Assembly (NCBI GenBank): GCA_017853815.1 | Contig: JAFMIT010000004.1 | Location: forward strand, 1 to 33,422 | Reading direction: 5' to 3' | DNA: 33,422 nt | Source of the DNA: Actinomycetota bacterium | GTDB lineage: Bacteria > Actinomycetota > Actinomycetes > S36-B12 > UBA5976 | Shown here: in pieces, positions 29,121 to 33,422 of the stretch | How the letters are laid out: each line of letters opens with the position of its first letter | Position numbering within the stretch: position 1 is the first letter of the stretch | The notes under the pieces: generated by a model | Database searches by the model: none | What the model was told of the DNA's origin: nothing | The model's input: the letters and a program-made list of their open reading frames with translations, nothing else | Program-made: the position numbers and the translations under genes

Positions 29121-29573
29121 ATGGGTATCTACGCAGCGTTTGGGAACAATCTAGATCCCACTCGAATGTTTGCTCGGGCGCCGCACTCCCCCGTCATTGG
29201 CCCTGGTTGGCTCAACGGTTGGCGACTCACGTTTGGCGGAGATGATCGCAGTTGGGAGGGTGCGCTTCCGACGGTGGTTGAAGATCCGAACTCTCAGGTG
29301 TACGTCATGCTGTATGCCCTCACGGATGAGGATGAGGCCAACCTCGATTCTGCCGAAGGTTTCGATCTCGGGATGTACCGCAAGATCAGAGTGCGCGTCT
29401 CCACACTCGATCGCGACGTCACAGCCTGGCTCTATGTGGTCGATGGTTATGAAGATGGCCTGCCCTTACGGCGTCACGTTGAAGACATTATTTCTGCCGC
29501 AGAGATTGCTGGCGCACCCTCGGATTACCTGCAGTTCCTGCGAGACCGGGTGTACCGAGACGAGAACGACTGA
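29121..29573 (+). CDS. Gamma-glutamylcyclotransferase (GGCT/AIG2)-like protein
   Basis: 'MGIYAAFGNNLDPTRMFARAP...QVYVMLYALTDEDEANLDSAEGFDLGMYRKIRVRV' has a GGCT-fold N-terminus and the LDxxEG segment. ATG at 29121. Confidence 0.75.
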   Translation: MGIYAAFGNNLDPTRMFARAPHSPVIGPGWLNGWRLTFGGDDRSWEGALPTVVEDPNSQVYVMLYALTDEDEANLDSAEGFDLGMYRKIRVRVSTLDRDVTAWLYVVDGYEDGLPLRRHVEDIISAAEIAGAPSDYLQFLRDRVYRDEND

Positions 29574-29615
29574 CCCGTTCTAGGAAAGTTCTCGAGCGTG
29601 TTCTACGCTCGCAGC

Positions 29616-30410
29616 ATGACAGCTTTTGATCGTGCCTCCGAGGCCGCCGAACTCATCGCTTCCCGCACGGGCGTAGCCCACCATGATGTCGCCATCGTGC
29701 TCGGGAGCGGGTGGGCTCCTGCAGCGGAACTTTTTGGGGAAGTGCTCACGGAAATTGCCTTCACAGACATCCCTGGATTCAGTGCTCCAGGGGTTGTTGG
29801 CCACGGTGGCAGTGTGCGATCGCTCGATCTTGGTGATGGCAAGCGTGGATTGGTTTTCCTCGGTCGCACCCATTTCTACGAAGGACGCGGCGTAGAGCCC
29901 GTAGTACACGCCGTGCGCACTGCCGCTGCCTCGGGAGTGAAAACACTCGTGCTCACGAACGCATGTGGTGGACTGATGCCACACTGGAAGCCAGGCACAC
30001 CGGTGCTCATCAGTGATCACATCAACTTCACTGGCCAAACACCACTCGTCGGTGCCAAGTTCGTGGATCTCACCAATGTGTACTCGCCGCGCCTACGAGC
30101 TCTGTGTCGCGAGATTGATCCGACATTGGAGGAGGGCGTCTACGTTGGTTTCACTGGCCCTCAATACGAAACGCCAGCCGAAATCGAGATGGTTCGCCGT
30201 TGGGGCGCGAGCCTCGTCGGCATGTCAACCGTGCTCGAAGCCATCGCCGCTCGAGAGGCCGGCCTCGAAGTTCTCGGCGTCTCTCTCGTGACGAACTTGG
30301 CAGCCGGCATGTCAGGCGAGCCACTAGACCACGCTGAAGTCCTCGCTGCTGGTCAAGCCGCCGCCCAGCGTATGGGCACACTGCTGGCTCAGGTTCTGCG
30401 CGCGGTCTGA
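29616..30410 (+). CDS. punA: Purine nucleoside phosphorylase
   Basis: 'VAIVLGSGWAPAAELFGEVL', 'GRTHFYEGRG', 'VLTNACGGLMPHWKPGTPVLISDHINFTGQTPL', 'GPQYETPAEIEMVRRWGASLVGMSTVLEAIAAREAGLEVLGVSLVTNLAAG'. In-frame GTG at 29598 is an alternative start. Confidence 0.95.
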   Translation: MTAFDRASEAAELIASRTGVAHHDVAIVLGSGWAPAAELFGEVLTEIAFTDIPGFSAPGVVGHGGSVRSLDLGDGKRGLVFLGRTHFYEGRGVEPVVHAVRTAAASGVKTLVLTNACGGLMPHWKPGTPVLISDHINFTGQTPLVGAKFVDLTNVYSPRLRALCREIDPTLEEGVYVGFTGPQYETPAEIEMVRRWGASLVGMSTVLEAIAAREAGLEVLGVSLVTNLAAGMSGEPLDHAEVLAAGQAAAQRMGTLLAQVLRAV

Positions 30411-30411
30411 C

Positions 30412-32073
30412 ATGGCGCTGAGTTCCGAACTCGTTTCAAAGGTAACCGCCTGGATTGCAGACGATCCCGACGAGTCCACCGCTTCTCACGCGCAGCGGCT
30501 CCTCGATGACTCTCAGCGCGGAGATGAGTTTGCGCAGCGCGAGCTGGAGACGTGTTTTGGCGAGTTCTTGCAGTTCGGCACCGCGGGATTGCGCGGCCCG
30601 TTAGGTCCTGGCCCATCGTGCATGAATCGCGCGGTGGTGATTCGGGCCGCACGCGGCCTGATTAACTATTTGGTCAAGCAGGATGCAAGGCGAATTGTCG
30701 TCGGCTACGACGCGCGTCATCGTTCTATCGACTTTGCTCTCGACACTGTCAGCATTGCTGCGGCGGCTGGACTCGAAGCAATTCTGCTTCCACGGGCGCT
30801 GCCCACTCCAGTGCTCGCGTTTGCGATTCGGTCGCTAGATGCAGATGCGGGCGTCATGGTGACTGCTTCACATAATCCCGCCAACGACAACGGATACAAG
30901 GTGTATCTCGGCGACGGCTCACAGATTATTCCTCCACAAGACGGAGAGATTGCTTCTGAAATTTCTGCGGTAGTCAGTGCACGCGAAGTACCGATGAGCG
31001 ATGACTGGATATCGGCAGACGAGTCTGTGATCGACGAATACATCTCCTCGTGTGTCGCAGTGCTCGATGCATCGGCACCACGCAAAATCCGCATTGCGTA
31101 CACGCCACTGCATGGCGTGGGCTTCGAAACGCTTGCGAAAGTTTTTGATGCGGCTGCCATGGGGACTATCGATGTGGTCGAAGCGCAAGCGCAACCAAAC
31201 CCCGATTTTCCGACTGTGGCATTTCCCAATCCCGAAGAAGCAGGCGCTACAGATGCATTACTTGCTCTAGCAGCCGCTCATGACTGCGACATTGCGATTG
31301 CAAACGATCCTGATGCTGATCGTTGTGCACTCGCTGCCAAGAATCACGATGGCACGTGGCGACTTCTTCGCGGTGATGAAGTCGGTGCGCTACTGGGCTG
31401 GTGGACGATCAAGCGGTGTGCCGTGTTTGGTCTCCCACAACCCACTGGAACTTTCGCTGCAAGCATTGTGAGCGCCAATCTGCTGCACAAGATGGCAGCG
31501 TGCCATGGTTTGAAATATCAGTCGACACTCACTGGATTCAAATGGATTGCCAAAATTCCTGATCTCACGTTTGGATACGAAGAAGCTCTCGGCTACTGCG
31601 TAGACGCTGACAGTGTGCGCGACAAAGACGGCATCACCGCGGCACTCCGGTTGGCTGAACTCGCTGCCTGGCTATTAGCCAACAACCAGACTGTGGCCAC
31701 CCTGCTCGATGACATCGCTCGGGAATACGGACTGCATGCCACCGACCAGCTGTCGGTTCGTATGTCGAATCTTGCTGACATTCCGGCAGCAGTGAATCGG
31801 TTACGCGCACATCCGCCAGCGACGTTAGCGGGACGAGAAGTTACAACCGCGTTCGATCTCAAGAATGGCTTCGAGGGGTTGCCACCCACCGACGGCTTCT
31901 TGCTCGCTTTCGAAGGTGGGCGCGTCATCGTGCGCCCCAGCGGCACTGAACCAAAACTGAAGTGCTACCTAGAAGTGGTCGTCGAAGGCAACAATGTCGA
32001 GAACTCTCGGATTGAGGCGGACGGCCTCATGGCGCAGCTCAAATCCGAAATGCAGAGCGCACTCGGGCTGTGA
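30412..32073 (+). CDS. pmmB: Phospho-sugar mutase (PmmB-like phosphomannomutase/phosphoglucomutase)
   Basis: 553 aa; 'FGTAGLRGPLGPGPSCMNRAVV', 'VMVTASHNPANDNGYKVY', 'ANDPDADRCALA', 'GYEEALGYCVD', 'VRPSGTEPKLKCYLEV'. Confidence 0.95.
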   Translation: MALSSELVSKVTAWIADDPDESTASHAQRLLDDSQRGDEFAQRELETCFGEFLQFGTAGLRGPLGPGPSCMNRAVVIRAARGLINYLVKQDARRIVVGYDARHRSIDFALDTVSIAAAAGLEAILLPRALPTPVLAFAIRSLDADAGVMVTASHNPANDNGYKVYLGDGSQIIPPQDGEIASEISAVVSAREVPMSDDWISADESVIDEYISSCVAVLDASAPRKIRIAYTPLHGVGFETLAKVFDAAAMGTIDVVEAQAQPNPDFPTVAFPNPEEAGATDALLALAAAHDCDIAIANDPDADRCALAAKNHDGTWRLLRGDEVGALLGWWTIKRCAVFGLPQPTGTFAASIVSANLLHKMAACHGLKYQSTLTGFKWIAKIPDLTFGYEEALGYCVDADSVRDKDGITAALRLAELAAWLLANNQTVATLLDDIAREYGLHATDQLSVRMSNLADIPAAVNRLRAHPPATLAGREVTTAFDLKNGFEGLPPTDGFLLAFEGGRVIVRPSGTEPKLKCYLEVVVEGNNVENSRIEADGLMAQLKSEMQSALGL

Positions 32074-32079
32074 CCGAGT
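32061..32079. terminator. Possible intrinsic hairpin between convergent pmmB and decarboxylase genes (no T-tract)
   Basis: Perfect 6-bp inverted repeat ACTCGG-gctgtga-CCGAGT spanning the pmmB stop codon. Confidence 0.25.
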
Positions 32080-32083
32080 CCGA

Positions 32084-33422
32084 TTAGCAGAGCTCGAAGA
32101 TTTCTTTGACGAGATCTAGCGATGTCTCTGGATGCAAGAACGCAAAACGCCCACACGGTTCGCCGAGCCACTTGGTTGGCGTCACAAACGCAATTTGGGC
32201 ATCGAGTAATCGCTTTTGTAATGCCTCATAGTCGCTGAGTTTCCAGCCTGGTCGACGCCACAGAACCACGGAGAGCGATGGCTCTCGAATCAATTCCACG
32301 TGATCCAACGTCTTGATGTAGTCAGCCGTCTGCCGCGCCAGTTCAATCGAATGGCTTACAGCCTCGCGATACGCGTCAGTGCCGTACACGCACACGGAGA
32401 ACCAGAGGGCAAGGCCACGCGCCCTTCGGGTGAGGTGATACGCAAGGTCAGTCGGATTGATCTGGTGCGATGGCAGGCCATCGTGCAATACATCGAGGTA
32501 GGACGCATCCTGCTTCAACACCGCGGCGGCTTGAGCAGGATTGCGATAAATAATCGCGGCGCAATCGAAGGGCGCAAACCACCATTTGTGTGGATCGGTG
32601 ATAAACGAATCAGCATGTTCAAGGCCTGCATACATGTGTCTCACAAGTGGCGACAACAAACCGGCGCCGCCGTAAGCGCCATCGACATGCAACCACATGT
32701 TGCGCTCGCGGGTGAGTTCGCTCACGCCTGCAATGTCGTCGACGAGGCCCGCGTTGGTCGTGCCGGCGGTCAACGCCACCGCCGCGATGGGTGCGTCGTC
32801 GGTGTAAGCGTCGAGAGTGCGTTGTAGCGAAGCTTTGGTTACGCGATGGTCGTCGGTCTCGATGATCACAGGCTCGATGTCGAGCATCACTAGCGAAAGT
32901 CCAATAGAGGAATGCGCCTGTTCGCTCAGTGCGATGCGAACGCGACGTTGTCCTGTGCGCTCGCGGCCGACTTCGCGAGCCACAAACAGTGATGACAAAT
33001 TGGCCATTGAACCGCCAGAAACAAATGTGCCACCAGCACTTGCGGGAAGCCCAGCTTCGTCGGCGATCCAGCGCAGCACTTGGTTTTCGGCGACGATGGC
33101 GCCGGTCGCTTCGAGCCACGACATACCTTGGAGAGATGCGCAAGACACGACGGTGTCGAAAAGCAGGGAAGCTTTAGTCGGTGCACCAGGAATGAAAGAC
33201 AAGAAGCGAGGGCTGTCAGTGCTCAACACGGTCGGCGCGAGTTGGTGGGCGTAGACATCGAGCACACGCTGCGCGGAGGTACCTTCGCGATTCAACAGGC
33301 CGTCGATGGCCGCTTCCATCTCGGCGCGGTCACCCGGGAAATCCAACGGCGTCTCTGGCATGGCAAGGCGTTCGCGCACATAACTTTGAATCAAGTCGGC
33401 CATTTCGGCGTCGAATTGATGC
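32084..33422 (-). CDS. Group II pyridoxal-phosphate-dependent decarboxylase (aromatic-L-amino-acid/glutamate decarboxylase-like), probably truncated by window edge
   Basis: 'GTFVSGGSMANLSSLFVARE', 'WLHVDGAYGGAGLLS', PLP-lysine motif 'DSFITDPHKWWFAPFDCAAI'. Frame stays open upstream of ATG 33403 (HQFDAEMADLIQSYV), so the true start may lie outside. Confidence 0.9.
   Translation of the reverse strand, partial: HQFDAEMADLIQSYVRERLAMPETPLDFPGDRAEMEAAIDGLLNREGTSAQRVLDVYAHQLAPTVLSTDSPRFLSFIPGAPTKASLLFDTVVSCASLQGMSWLEATGAIVAENQVLRWIADEAGLPASAGGTFVSGGSMANLSSLFVAREVGRERTGQRRVRIALSEQAHSSIGLSLVMLDIEPVIIETDDHRVTKASLQRTLDAYTDDAPIAAVALTAGTTNAGLVDDIAGVSELTRERNMWLHVDGAYGGAGLLSPLVRHMYAGLEHADSFITDPHKWWFAPFDCAAIIYRNPAQAAAVLKQDASYLDVLHDGLPSHQINPTDLAYHLTRRARGLALWFSVCVYGTDAYREAVSHSIELARQTADYIKTLDHVELIREPSLSVVLWRRPGWKLSDYEALQKRLLDAQIAFVTPTKWLGEPCGRFAFLHPETSLDLVKEIFELC

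Noticed and set aside
2644-32073. Two phosphohexomutases (2644-4020 and 30412-32073) as a possible recent duplication
   Set aside because: They belong to clearly different subfamilies (458-aa ManB-like and 553-aa PmmB-like), both ordinary in actinobacteria.
1-33422. CRISPR, transposon, prophage, toxin-antitoxin or defence island
   Set aside because: No direct-repeat arrays, transposase, integrase, phage or known defence motifs were seen; gene order is that of a conserved chromosomal core.

Overview
The window is a compact actinobacterial chromosomal segment with about 30 protein-coding genes and roughly 3% intergenic sequence by rough count. I saw no rRNA, tRNA, CRISPR array, transposase or phage gene. 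Gene content and order resemble a core locus I recall from Mycobacterium and Streptomyces: ahcY, CDF transporter, SIS isomerase, Trm112-like, manB, DUF3499, DUF5719, GT2/membrane protein, whiB, manC, SpoIID/CWB2 protein, LCP protein, GT2, ugd, CoA-binding protein, purE, purK, gtrA, sensor kinase/response regulator, birA, accD, accE, maf, accA (BC-BCCP), lpdA, GGCT-like, punA, pmmB, PLP decarboxylase. The left half (about 1.3-18 kb) looks like an envelope-glycan module covering GDP-mannose supply, UDP-glucuronate, glycosyltransferases, LCP polymer attachment and a SpoIID/LytB protein. The right half is purine, biotin and acyl-CoA carboxylase housekeeping. Nothing here is clearly a new system. 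The best leads are: (i) a 1178-aa SpoIID/LytB protein that appears flanked on both sides by CWB2-like repeats, inside the polymer locus; (ii) an ATGA-coupled GT2-membrane/DUF5719 pair of unknown function; (iii) a 150-bp convergent overlap in which the histidine-kinase tail is encoded antisense to gtrA; (iv) an LpdA-type flavoprotein lacking both redox cysteines; and (v) a 56-aa Trm112-like gene absent from the supplied ORF track. All family calls come from reading motifs in the translations. No database search was run.
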